64,000 nucleotides of DNA from Lindgomyces ingoldianus (taxonomy: Eukaryota; Ascomycota; Dothideomycetes; Pleosporales; Lindgomycetaceae): contig NW_022985192.1 of NCBI RefSeq assembly GCF_010093535.1, positions 355,369 to 419,368 of the forward strand. Direction: 5' to 3'. Positions 37,995 through 48,917 of this stretch are shown one piece after another. Position 1 is the first letter of the stretch. Every line of letters starts with the position of its first letter. The notes beneath the pieces are model-generated. The model did no database searches. It saw only the letters and a list, made by a program, of their open reading frames with translations, and was not told where the DNA came from. The position numbers were made by a program, and so were the translations under genes.

Positions 37995-39761
37995 CTAGAC
38001 TATAGGGCCCATCCCAAGGAGCGCTCGCATGGAGAGATAGGTTTCGTAGGCGCTGAGCTTTAGCTCAACTCTCATGTGCTTGCTCCATGCTCGCAGGAAG
38101 GCGAATAGGTTAGGGGGCCAGATGAGACTCCCAGTCAGATGCTCCATTTGCTCTTCGTACACAGTCCGGGACGCATAGCGGGCTAGGATAAGGAAGGCGC
38201 GGGCAGGGCCTTGTCGAGTATGAAGATTCTCATCAAGAGATCGAGCTGAAGAGGGCGTGGAATTAGTAACTGATGCATACAAATGCCTTGTAGATAGCAA
38301 CTTACTCAGATCGTTCGTCTTAAGGATCAGGAGAATCACTCTCGGGACTTGACCGAGCAATTGGACCAGCTCCGCCAGCATCCCATCCCCCAATGCTTCT
38401 GAGATGCTATCCTTCTCCTGCCTGCTCCTCGGTATAGCCACGTTCTGTTTCACTACACTATAGTCCCTCCCAGTGATCGCGCTAGCAAAAAGAGGAAAAT
38501 GCTCGTCGCCAATGCCAGCCACCTCGTGAGCATATTTCCTCATTCTGGGCTCGTCTGCATCTAGAACGGCAAGCCACAGCTTAGCATATGACCGCCGTAG
38601 TTCAATTGGGATGTCGCGATACAGGCCGTGGTCATACATTATGACGTCGAAATTGCCCTTCCCTGGTCGAGAAGGGTTGTGTCTAATGGCGATGTTTCCA
38701 CCATGGGGATCGCAATGAAGTGGGGCATTAGTTCCGAAGATCATTTCATTGAAGATGCGGGCCAGAGCAGCAGACACTTCGTCTCGGTCAATGCCATGAG
38801 AGTCCAGATACTCAAGATCGTCTGGTCGATGGCCGCTCACATATTCCATCACCAAGATGCGGCGTCTTGCCCAGATGACTTGTGGTATTATGACAGGCGC
38901 ATCCCGCACTTCTTCGAAATAATTCCGCGCTCGAATAGCATTCTGGCCTTCTCGGTAAAAGTCCAACTCCTGTGGGAGGGAAATCTCCATCTCCTCCGAT
39001 AACCAAGTCAGGTCGTATTCTGGAAACCACCTCTTCAGCGTCTCGAACGTGAATCTGGTCAATGCTAGGTCCAATTTCGCCCACTCGTCCAGCGCCGGGT
39101 GTTGTACCTTCACGGCGACCTTCTGCCCTGTTCCCTTCACCACGGCGCGATGTACCTGTGCTAGCGAAGCAGCACCTATCGGCCTTTCTTCGAACTCGGA
39201 AAAGTATTCCGACAGGTTGTGTCCTGTATCCTCCAACACCATCTCTTCTATCGACTCATACGATGAAACCGGACATTTATCCTGTAGAGGGATGAACGTA
39301 TCGCACCACTCGCTCGGTAGGAGATAGTTCAAGCTGCTGAGATGCTGTCCCAGCTTTATGAATATGGATCCGTTCCTTTCAAGCGTGACGAGGGTTCGTT
39401 TGGCGCATCGTAGGTGGCAGGCTTTAAGTAGGTCGCTGTAGCCTTCCTCACTATCGCGTTGAAGTGTTCTTCGGTAGTCATTTATGTTTATAAAGAGTGT
39501 TGAGACCACTCTGCTACTTCTTTGTATAGCCGTAAATACGTGCTTTGCATCGTCATTCAAGGTGACGGCTGCAGTAGTAATACCGAGTCCTCCTGTGGCA
39601 AGCAACAACCTCCGTCTTCTTTTGCTCCTTACAATTGGTTTAGGCAGCTTAGTCGAAAAGGCATTCCGCTGCGGCGAGAGGGCTTGCCTTCGCAGACATG
39701 CTCGGCACGTCCAAGGCGCTGATCGGCGGAGGAAAGGAGAGAAGAGGTTACAACCAGACAT
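37995..39761 (-). CDS. MCP2: Mitochondrial ABC1/UbiB-family protein, Mcp2/Cqd2-like
   Basis: Two exons, 39761-38306 and 38245-37995, encode 568 residues. The 60-nt intron (gtaagt..cag, branch ttactaat) keeps the frame, so reading through would insert 20 residues in KTNDL|TRSLDENLHTRQGP. The N-terminus (MSGCNLFSPFLRRS..RRQALSPQRNAFST) looks like a mitochondrial presequence, followed by a hydrophobic stretch (LLLATGGLGITTAAVTL). The UbiB-type atypical kinase core has the KxGQ motif (FIKLGQHLSSLNYLLPSEWCD), the family Ala-rich loop (IGAASLAQVHRA), the lysine in VAVKVQHP, the HCDPHGGNIAIR catalytic-loop equivalent, and YDHGLY in place of DFG. In yeast, Mcp2/Cqd2 sits at the inner membrane and affects coenzyme Q distribution and lipid homeostasis. 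Cqd2 over Cqd1 is chosen from the PLQDKCPVSS block and length. Confidence 0.9.
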   Translation of the reverse strand: MSGCNLFSPFLRRSAPWTCRACLRRQALSPQRNAFSTKLPKPIVRSKRRRRLLLATGGLGITTAAVTLNDDAKHVFTAIQRSSRVVSTLFININDYRRTLQRDSEEGYSDLLKACHLRCAKRTLVTLERNGSIFIKLGQHLSSLNYLLPSEWCDTFIPLQDKCPVSSYESIEEMVLEDTGHNLSEYFSEFEERPIGAASLAQVHRAVVKGTGQKVAVKVQHPALDEWAKLDLALTRFTFETLKRWFPEYDLTWLSEEMEISLPQELDFYREGQNAIRARNYFEEVRDAPVIIPQVIWARRRILVMEYVSGHRPDDLEYLDSHGIDRDEVSAALARIFNEMIFGTNAPLHCDPHGGNIAIRHNPSRPGKGNFDVIMYDHGLYRDIPIELRRSYAKLWLAVLDADEPRMRKYAHEVAGIGDEHFPLFASAITGRDYSVVKQNVAIPRSRQEKDSISEALGDGMLAELVQLLGQVPRVILLILKTNDLSKLLSTRHLYASVTNSTPSSARSLDENLHTRQGPARAFLILARYASRTVYEEQMEHLTGSLIWPPNLFAFLRAWSKHMRVELKLSAYETYLSMRALLGMGPIV

Positions 39762-40275
39762 TATGGACGCATTGTGAAAGAAGTCTATGAAAGATCTATC
39801 TCATTGCAGAAGAAAAAGCGTGCAAGAAACACATGGTGGAGCGGTCTGGTGGGCCGGAACTTTTTCGACGAATTCTCTTAGCGCCGGCTCTCATGGTCCG
39901 ATCCCTGTTGTCTTGGCATTTAACAAGTGTTGCTGGGATATGATGGACAAAGTCCGAAATAACAAAACTACATGAAATCTACTCGCTGTCACGCACAGCG
40001 TAGTAGCTAATCTATCCACCCGCCCACTCTTCAACTATACCCGGGACTCCATCTACGCAGAGTATTGTGACACGGTAACTTTTAATGCCCCCATCATCTA
40101 TCATGGTCCTGTTCAAAAGTCCATCAGGGCCCCCTTGATCCTAACAGTAGGCCAGCCCCACTCTCGAAAACATTTCCAGTCCATTAGGATACTATTCCAT
40201 TAGGATATCATTCCCCGTAAAACCTGTGATCGAATTCACCTTCGCATAACGCCCCTTTTCGTCATTTCACATAGC
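39762..40275. other. Intergenic region between MCP2 promoter and PHO81 3' end
   Basis: About 500 bp without a gene. It holds the promoter of the ABC1-family gene and the PHO81 3' flank. Nothing else is recognised. Confidence 0.5.
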
Positions 40276-43200
40276 TCACATGTCAATGCTTTCATTGAAC
40301 CTGAGCACTCCATTTCCTCTCAAATATCCATCAACACCACTCCGTACAATATCACCGCTCGGTCTAGCGATCCCCAATCCGCCCTGCGGAGTCGCACCTG
40401 GCGCAGCGTCCGAAATATCGGTGATGAGGACAAGTCCGGCGGTTTTGATGGACTCAATCAGTGCGGGAGCGAGATCCTGAGGAGAGTTACATCAGTTGCG
40501 GTCTTCGCCCATCGAAATGGAAGCAAATGTGGTCACCAAAATAAAGACAACTCACAAGAAGCCGGGAGCTGCAAATCAGGCCCATGAAATTGTTATCCCT
40601 GGCAATCTGGACTGCCTCCTTCACGGAGACTGTAGTACGCCCGCTGCTTTGGACTGTCTGTGACTGGCAGTCTGGTGATATAACCGCATCAGCGCCGAGT
40701 TCGTTGCAAAGGAGAACAGGATCTATCTTTTGTTCAGCCAAGTTTGTTCACCGAGTGTACATGCATCATGCTTACAATTCGGCTGCTTCCAATTCAGCAC
40801 AGTGCAGATGTCCTGGTTGAAGGAGCTGAAAACTACACTTCTCAGTGCCCCATGGACCTCTCCAATTCCCTGCGCTCTAAGCACACGAGCGTGTTCGAAG
40901 ACAACAGTGAGAATTTTATCTGCGAATTCATTCATATCATGGGCTGGGCCAAGTTTGAGTTGTTCTTCTTCTGATCGCGAGGGAAATAGCACATGGAGTT
41001 CAACATGGATGTTCGATGGGAGTATGGTCAATGTATCCTGAAGCGTGAGGAACGAGGAGGCCAGGGTCTGGTGGATCGTTGGAATATCCTCCATGGTATT
41101 CTGCAAAGCGGAGAGCTGAGTTGTAGCAGCCGCATTCTGTCTCGCCCCTATGGCTGCAAATTGTGCGTAGGTGAGAATGTTGACAGGAACATCTAGCCCT
41201 TGGTAATTGATCTTCCACCTAGGATACAGGACAGGTGTCCCATCAGCGGTCAACTGTACAAAAAGTCGGACATACTCTCCTGACAGACTGGAACCAGTTA
41301 TCAGAGCATGTGGCTGCGAGTCAAGTTGACTGGTGGCCTTCCAGTAGGTAGCGAAGTGAGTGATCTCCAGCGGAATACCAACGAATGGCTTCACTACTTG
41401 GAAGTCGAACGTGATTCTTCCAATCGCGCGAAGTCGAAGGTCGAACATTTCAAGATGCCATTGACTGGAGCTATTCATCCGATTCGTAAAAACTTTAGAC
41501 GAGGCCACGCTGCGAGCAATAACTCTAGAACCGAAGGTTGGAAAGATATCGAAGTCAATGGAGAACGTGTCAAGGTTCTCGATCTGGAACGATATTACTT
41601 TGAACTCATCTTGAATCGGCAACAAGATATTCCGAGGGATTAAATCTGAGCTTTTGGAAGAGATCGTTAGTCTTGCCGCGGGATACTTCTGATCACCATA
41701 GAACAGAATCGCGTCTTGTCCAAGCCTCTCGAAGCTGATCACCACGAACGTCTTCTTATCCAGGAAGTTATGCCCATATCTCCGGAAAGGTATTATTGGT
41801 GGCGGAAGAATGAATTCGGGGATGCCCTCTCCATCGCCCTCAACCTCCATGGGCCCAGGTATTGTATTCGTAACCGGCTGCGTGGTGATTTGTGGCGAGA
41901 CTTGCTTTTGGGTGGCTAGACCAACTCCACGTCCAACAGCGGCCAGTAACTTCATGCATTCAAGGTGGCCTTCCCACGTTGCATAGTACATGGCTGACAG
42001 GTCCTTCTCATCCAGAATGTCAACATCCACTCCACCTTGGAGGAGCGTTTGAAGGCATTCGACATGGCCCTCGCTGGCAGCGTGGAAAAGAGGAGTCCAC
42101 TGGTAGAGCTTGTCTGGTTGATCGAGATTTGCGCCATACCTTTGCAATAGTAGTAGCATCTGGGGACTCTTCCCTGAACGGGCTACAAGATGCTGGGGAT
42201 ATAAGCCTTCTGCATCTGGTAGAAGTTCCGGGTGACCTTGAAGCAGAAGCTCTACAATCTCCATCGATCCATGTTGACAGGCAAGATTCAAGGGGATGTG
42301 TTCTGATGGTCCTAACCGACTAATCCGTGCTCCGTTCGAAAGCAATACCTGAACACACGCTAGCTGCGAGTGTACGATGGCATGTATTAGTGGAGTAAAG
42401 CTGTCTTGGTCGCGGAAATTGACAGTATCTGGCGCAGCATTGATGAGTTCTTGAACTAGTTCGACATGCCCATGCATGGAGGCGTAATGAAGGGGTATCC
42501 GGCCATAAACATCTGTGGCGTGTACGTCAACGTTGGCTGTTAGACCTATCTGGAGGACCTTCCTCCGTCCACAAATTGCTGCCTTGTGCAAGCAATTTCG
42601 TTCGTTGATTTCATCCTCTTGACGCAGGTTGACTTGATTGGTATCGAGTAAGATTCTTAGTGCTGCCTCGGGGGCCTCGTCGACCGTGCTTAGGAAAGCT
42701 CGCGATATCCGTTCTTGGGCGCCACTCAGCTGCGACAGGCGCAACAAACACTCCTCAATTTGGCCCGTGTTCGCCGTGTTGATGGCTTGCACGATCTGGT
42801 TGTCGAGCTCGAGGTCTATTTCAATTGTTGGTTCTGAGGCAGCTCGGGTCTCTCCGCTCACGGGGGCAGCCTGCATTTTGTCGCCTTCAGCCCATCCGGA
42901 GAAGTCGAGAAGGGCTTGCGTTGCCTGGTCGGACAGACTACTGATTACATCGCGATTAAAACAAGGCTGAACCTCAACGGCTCGAGAGAGGTAAAGTTGC
43001 TTCTCTCTTGACTGGCATGGAAGTCAGCCAGTGTTGAAGTGTGCGTATAATATGATATCTAACCTTTGACGTTTTGTCCCACTGTAGCATGTCAGCAAGA
43101 CGTTGTGCAAGCGGATTACGGCATAGCAGACCTTCTTCAGAATTTTAGAGAATGCAGTGGCATTAACTTCTACGAATTGCTAGCAATAGTTAGCGCCTCT

Positions 43201-43900
43201 GAGCGTACCTTGACAGGGACTAATCACTTGAAGCTTGTTCAGGTCCACGCTAAATTGTTTTAGGCCTTCTTCGAGCGCGATGTACCTCGATGATACCTTT
43301 GACACGGATTGAGGGTGTTGTTGCATTACTCTCTTCTTGTCTAGTAGAGTTGTCAAACGAAGACGTAGCTGTGTCGTATCAGTGCTGTCCAAGGGCAAGC
43401 GTATCGTCTACATACCTCAGCCTCCTTCTGCAAGTAAAAAGTATTGACCTTCTCAAGCTCTCGTTCCTATGAGGTGGTGAGCGCACGCTTTGGGCATTTG
43501 TCATGGAAGTACGCACCACTCGGAAGAAGAAGGTTGCCTTGTTGGCCTGCAGAGAAGTCTGAGGATCCAGTGCTTCGGCTCCATGACTGCCTTCGCCTTG
43601 CGGGGGAATGACCGGAGTCGCACTTAGCTTTTTTATAAGCTATAAAATGTTAATTAGAGTCGATCTATGTTAAATAGGTGATGGGGTGGGGAACCTTTTT
43701 CAGGGCCTTGTAGTCGACGAAGCTGGCCGCATATTCCGGTATATCAAGCTGCCGCTTCTGAATATGCTTGCCAAACTTCCTGGAAAAGCGTGGCGAGTCA
43801 GTTTTGTCATCTTTCGACGCTAGGCTGGTTGAAGATGCAGCATTTCGTAGAACAACAACAGTACGGGTCTGTGGAGCGTCCATATGAGTGAGACGTACAT
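40276..43900 (-). CDS. PHO81: Pho81-type CDK inhibitor (SPX-ankyrin-GDPD-like), phosphate signalling
   Basis: Ten exons are read: 43900-43899, 43779-43695, 43639-43517, 43466-43416, 43368-43228, 43179-43132, 43081-43064, 43011-40776, 40722-40556 and 40476-40276. They give 1023 residues with consistent phases. The start codon is itself split: AT, then a 119-nt intron, then G AAG TTT. This yields the canonical SPX N-terminus MKFGKHIQKRQLDIPEYA; no unspliced start gives that sequence. The SPX domain (about 1-155) binds inositol pyrophosphates. Ankyrin repeats follow (about 280-520), then a region ending in a degenerate glycerophosphodiesterase-like domain (about 745-1023) with NYPVLLCNELGADAVIS and the end GNGVLRFNESIDM. 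Yeast Pho81 inhibits Pho80-Pho85 when phosphate is low; the Neurospora counterpart is NUC-2. The second donor (gttccc) is weak but is supported by the restored YKALKKLIKKLS. Confidence 0.93.
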
Positions 43901-45229
43901 TTTGACGGTAACAGGAAACGACCTGACGAAGCTCTTTTGGAGTAGTCAAAGCGTTTGTGCGCAAGCGAGGATACCTGACTGGAGTAGGGTAAATTGAACC
44001 ATACAGGGTGGGAATTGAGAGATGGTGGCCGTCAGCCGACGCCTATAGGACGGGAGCGACGGGAAAAGCAACTGCAAACGGGGTGAGGCTGCTTTTCGAA
44101 TCTGTAAGGATGGACGTGCGTTGGCGATATAAAGTCAAGAAGTGAAGTTACCGCGGTGAATGCAGCCGTTGAGATGGGTCATTCTAGAGTCTCGCGTGGA
44201 CCTAGTCGCTCAGGGTATGTTAGCAGTTTTTGGAGAGAGATCGAATGAGGGGCCAGGCTTCGCGCGATACCGAGGAACTCATTATGAGAGGGCCACGAGA
44301 CGCTGCATACGTTGGGGTTCAAATGACAGAAAGCCCATGTCGTTCAGGAAGAGTCTGAACGGAGCCAATGACGGATCGCTATTCGAGCACGCTCCCAAGA
44401 ACTGAAGACGTTAACGGGGTGGTTAAGCGGACAGAAGGCTGTTGGGTTGCTGGGCAGACGGTTACTTTGCGGAGAGTCTAAGCCAGTGAATGGGGTGCGA
44501 AATGGGGCGACTGTCCAATGGCCTCCAGCCATGTTGTGGACGGCGCTTTAGCTTTGGGAGAGGCTGGATTACGTAATCAGGGGCCAGGTCGCAAAAGGAA
44601 GCCGCTAGTCCTGCGACGGCGAATATTCAACACTTTAAGGTGATATAACCCCAGTGTCATTGGGTAATGGAAAGCTTCGGAGCAGTTGGTGATACGCAAA
44701 TTCTTCCGCGGGCGAGCAGCGATAGTCAGGCACACAAGCAGAAAATCCACTTCAGCAAGGGAGGGTCATACCCGATCTGAAAAACTGGCGGCCGGTTATC
44801 TGTAGTCATTTGACAGAGCAAAATCAAGCTAGGAACATCCGATATTATTGGTTGCAGATTGGCAGACATGACAGACCACATGCACGCACACAAGTACACA
44901 TATTGCATCTATTGCTCGCCATCTTCTGGATATCTCGGACCCGGTAACATCCCATGCTTTTCGATACACAAATCAAGCCGAGCCAACCTCCAGGCCCATG
45001 CTTTTGCCTATGCACCAACGGTGAAACGAAAAGGGACCGCCATGGTACCGATGCTTGTTATTGACCGATCAATCGTCCAAAATTGGCGTCCTCAAAGGCC
45101 ATAGGCGTCCCATCCATCAAAGTTCTCCGAAAGCTTCGTGTTGATATGTTTACCTGCAAACTCAGAATCAACTTTGAGTTTGTCCCACGGCGTGCGGGTT
45201 GCTGCACCAGCATTCAAATCTTGATCCAG
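43901..45229. other. PHO81 promoter region and CRM1 3' flank
   Basis: No gene is recognised. No perfect CACGTG or CACGTT phosphate-response element was noticed upstream of PHO81 by eye. Frames such as 44160-44405 show no family resemblance. Confidence 0.45.
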
Positions 45230-48200
45230 TCACAGTTCGTCATCGTCCATCTCAGACGGTTTCAGCAGGCCTCCAACCTTCATGGCACGTTCGCGCTCTT
45301 GTTCTTTTACCCGACTGGCAGCCTGCTCACGCTCCTCTGCGAAAAGCTCGGCGTTATCGCCCGAAAACTCTTTCAACGAGATGAGGAAGTCGCGGAGGAT
45401 CACCTTGAACTTGTTGAGGTCTCCGTTGGTAGCGAAAAGTCCATCGATGAACGAAGCAATTTGGACGCTATACATGTTAGTGGGACATCTTTGATCCCAA
45501 TGGGAGAACTTACTTCTGAAGATTGGGAAAAGCATTTGACAGTAAGCTGCCCACAAAGTTTCGCAAGAACTCCCGGTTCGGTGTACCAGCAGCAGCCAAT
45601 TCAGGAGAATAAATGGGCCCCTCTAACTTATTGGAATCAACAAGCCAGAACATCTTCGCTAACAGCATGGACTGTGACTTAAATCCGGCCTTGTGGTCGC
45701 TATCCGTAAGAACAAAGAAGACGTCCTGGAGAATAGTCGTGTAGAATGTCTGGAAGAACATGTTGCAGGTTTGCGTATCGGTCTCGGACATGTTCGATAT
45801 CAGCTCGAAGCACATGGAAAGACCTGCACTCTCCACCTCGCGATTATCGTGTTTGCTCGCCCACATGCACGAATCAATAACGAATTTGAACGACCGCGGA
45901 TCAAGTCGAAGCAGGGCGGGGAAGCAGCGAAGATTGATTGTCCGTAACAGTTTGAAGAATTCAACTCGATGTTCGGGGTACTCAGAAAAGTCTTTGTTGA
46001 TCATTTCCAAGGTACACTCGAAAACGCTGTCCATAATATTCAAGATTTGGTCCTCCATCATACTCTGTACTTAGATTAGCATTCGGTCGGTTGAAGAAGG
46101 TAGGTACGGATTTTCGTACGTGGAGTTTGTTGATAATTGTCGTCATGACATTCAAGACCTCTGCTTCACGGGCATCGGGGACATTGTTCTTGTAGTCGAT
46201 GAGGACGGCTTCGAGAAGCTTAGGAACGAGGTTCCTCTGGATCATGTCCAAATCATCTGCCTTTTCAACGTAGGTGTTGATGAGCTTGAGGATCTCTTTC
46301 TTGATGGTGCGAAGTCCACGGACTTTCGGCATCTTTGTGGCGATGTTTCCTTGCTATGGTTAGCATTGGTTCTGTGCTGTGGATTGGGGTGATGCAGACC
46401 TTCCCGCTGAACAGCTTCGTCAATCAGATTGCTGCTTGCTCGGTACATTGTCAACATGTCGAAGTAGATGCGCCCGATTTGGGGATAAAAATATGGCCCT
46501 ATTGAGCTACAAGCGGCCACGTTAGTCTTCATGATGTTGCCAATAATCTTGATAACATCTCCGTCATGGAGACAGGTCGGATCTTGGTTTGCTTGAGCAA
46601 TAATATTATCCCACTTTGAGACATCAGTTGATATTTTCTAGTGAGTCAAGCGCAGTCACTTACCGCTTGGTTTGGAAGCTCCATCAAGTCGCTAATCAGT
46701 CGCTCCTGAATGCCCTTCTGGCCTTGCGCACTGATCATGTAACCGCACGCTTCGTAAAAAGTGTGCACTTGTTGTGGAGAAAGGTCTGCGGTAATCTTCC
46801 TCAACGTCCTCACGATTTCGTCAATAAACGGCTCCGACTCGCCGGGCTGAAGAGCGACAAAGTGCCGCCTGCATTTATTGGCGATCTTGATGAAAGTGTC
46901 GCAAGCCATGTCCTGCACACCTAGTCTTGGTCAGTGGAAGCCAAAGCAGGAGGTATATATACCTACCTTCGTGCGTTTCATGCATAAACTCAAATAATTT
47001 GTTGACGACAGTCTTGAGAAACTTCCAATGCGCCTTAAGGAAACGAGGGTATTGGCCGACGATATACATGATGTTACTGGCGACCACAGCCTTGTTGTCT
47101 TTGCCACGCTTCATCTCCGTCAGGCCCAGAAGATCCTTGATCACGGTGACAAGGAATCGCTTCTCAGTCTCCTCATTCATAGCACCAGAGATGGAACCGA
47201 TGGCCCAACACAGCGTATTGCAATTCGCCCAAGACCATTCGGTCCCGTCGACTTGTCGAGCTAGTTTTTCAGACATGATTTGCTCGGTGTCGTTGACGTC
47301 CAAGTGTGTTAAGAACACCAAGCATTCTCGCGTAGATTTGTAGAGCTGGATAGTATCGCTCTCCTTTACAAACTCGCGCACGATTTCGCCCTCGTCGTTC
47401 TCCACAATTAGAACTTCCTCAGGTCGAACCATCTTCTCGATCATAACCGTTCGCAAGTTAGAGAGAACCTCCGAATATTTGTGTTTGCGCAACGGGTAAT
47501 TAGCCAGGATCGAAGGATCCCGGGCCCCTCCATTTGATGAAAGTCCCATGTTGAGAAGGGGATTCATGTCAGTTATTGGAAGGGCCTGCATCTCATCGTA
47601 TAGCTCTGACACTAATTTAGTCCAATACTCCAAGCAGATTTTGAATATTTCCCTGTCGTCGATCTGGCTGATGCGGATTAAGTAGAAATGGCCATGGGTA
47701 AGGAAATCGCGGTTCGGGAGGTTCTCGATGACGTTCAGGTGCATCGTGAAGAAGTTGCAGAGAAACAAAGCCAGATTCTGCACGAATTCTTGATCCTTGC
47801 TATTGCTTCCTGCATAGGTAGTCTTGAGATCTAATGACAACGGAATAATCTTCGATATCGCGGTCAGAGTCTCTGTGAACATTTGAACGAGCTTCTCGTC
47901 ATATGCAGGCTCAGTGTGGAGACCTGCAATTTCCGTCAAGCATTTCAGTGTAATATTGCGGAACTCTGGCACATCTAGGAAACGGCTTCGGAGCGTTTCG
48001 ATAAGGCTGTCACCACTGGGAGGAGTCTCGAAGACATAGCCAAGAGGAATCCAGTTAAGGAAACGGAGGAGAGTCTCTAGGGTCGCCTTGATGAGACTCG
48101 CTTCAGTCGCCGTACGAAGGACCTCCGAGCAGAGCTGATAGATAGAGGTGAATTCATCGCACATGCTCTGTTTGAGCTCCCTACGCTTCGCGGATGTCAT

Positions 48201-48917
48201 TTGATCTTCGGAGAAGTCAAAAACTTCTTCAGAAAGCAGGCGGAGGATCGCCATATTGTTTTCACATATAGGCAGACTGCTGTGGCACGACGAGATGATC
48301 TCGTTGATGAATGTGGGCCAATTGTGGGGCCATTCCTGCTTCAAGACAGACACGAGTACGAGGTTGAGTTTGTTCAAGAGGGTGCGATCGGCTCGTAGGC
48401 TCTCTTCAGTGTTAGAGAGCTGGATGATGAAATTTACCACGAAGTTGCGAATGCCTTTCATCTGTCAGCCGCCATCTCATCTAAACAAGAGTCAGGCATA
48501 CCTTGGCACTGGTCTCGGGGTAAGACTTTCCATCTAGTCATGATCACCTGGTCGAGGACTTGCAGGCCCAAATCTACGACGAGTTAGCGCTTTGTCCATG
48601 AGACAGTTATCATGCCTGGTCAACTTACACTTGGTCTGTGGATATTGCGCCTCTTGCAGAATCTTATCAACCAGAAGCCATGCATCGGGATTCTCTTTGA
48701 ACTGTACTGTGGTAAGCATGCGCACTATCAGGGTGATGAAGGGAGTAGGGGCCAACCTGGTTTAGCGTAGCCTGGGCCTGCTTTTGCTGTTGGAGAGAGA
48801 GAAGTCAGCACTGCGATTAGAAAGAATATATCCGAGCAGTATAGGACATACCGTTTCCCCGCGGCCTTCGTAGAAGGCACGCACGGTGGCGTCAAGCTCC
48901 TCGATTGACAAAGACAT
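45230..48917 (-). CDS. CRM1: Exportin-1 (Crm1/Xpo1) nuclear export receptor
   Basis: Ten exons are read: 48917-48852, 48786-48757, 48701-48629, 48573-48502, 48454-46967, 46920-46664, 46613-46400, 46349-46120, 46064-45514 and 45467-45230. They give 1072 residues, the usual Crm1 length, and all phases agree. The start [18 protein letters not shown] leads into the importin-beta N-terminal domain ([18 protein letters not shown]). The HEAT array includes the CRIME-like region and the NES-groove segment [30 protein letters not shown]. The C-terminus is the acidic EMDDDEL. Crm1 binds leucine-rich export signals with RanGTP and carries cargo to the cytoplasm. At the position of the leptomycin-reactive cysteine of human and S. 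pombe Crm1, this protein has Thr526. The 3' exons are small; the large exon 5 carries almost half of the protein. Confidence 0.96.

Noticed and set aside
43665..43964. 99-codon frame giving a longer N-terminus for PHO81
   Set aside because: It reads through the first intron and adds sequence unlike any SPX protein. The split start codon restores the conserved N-terminus.
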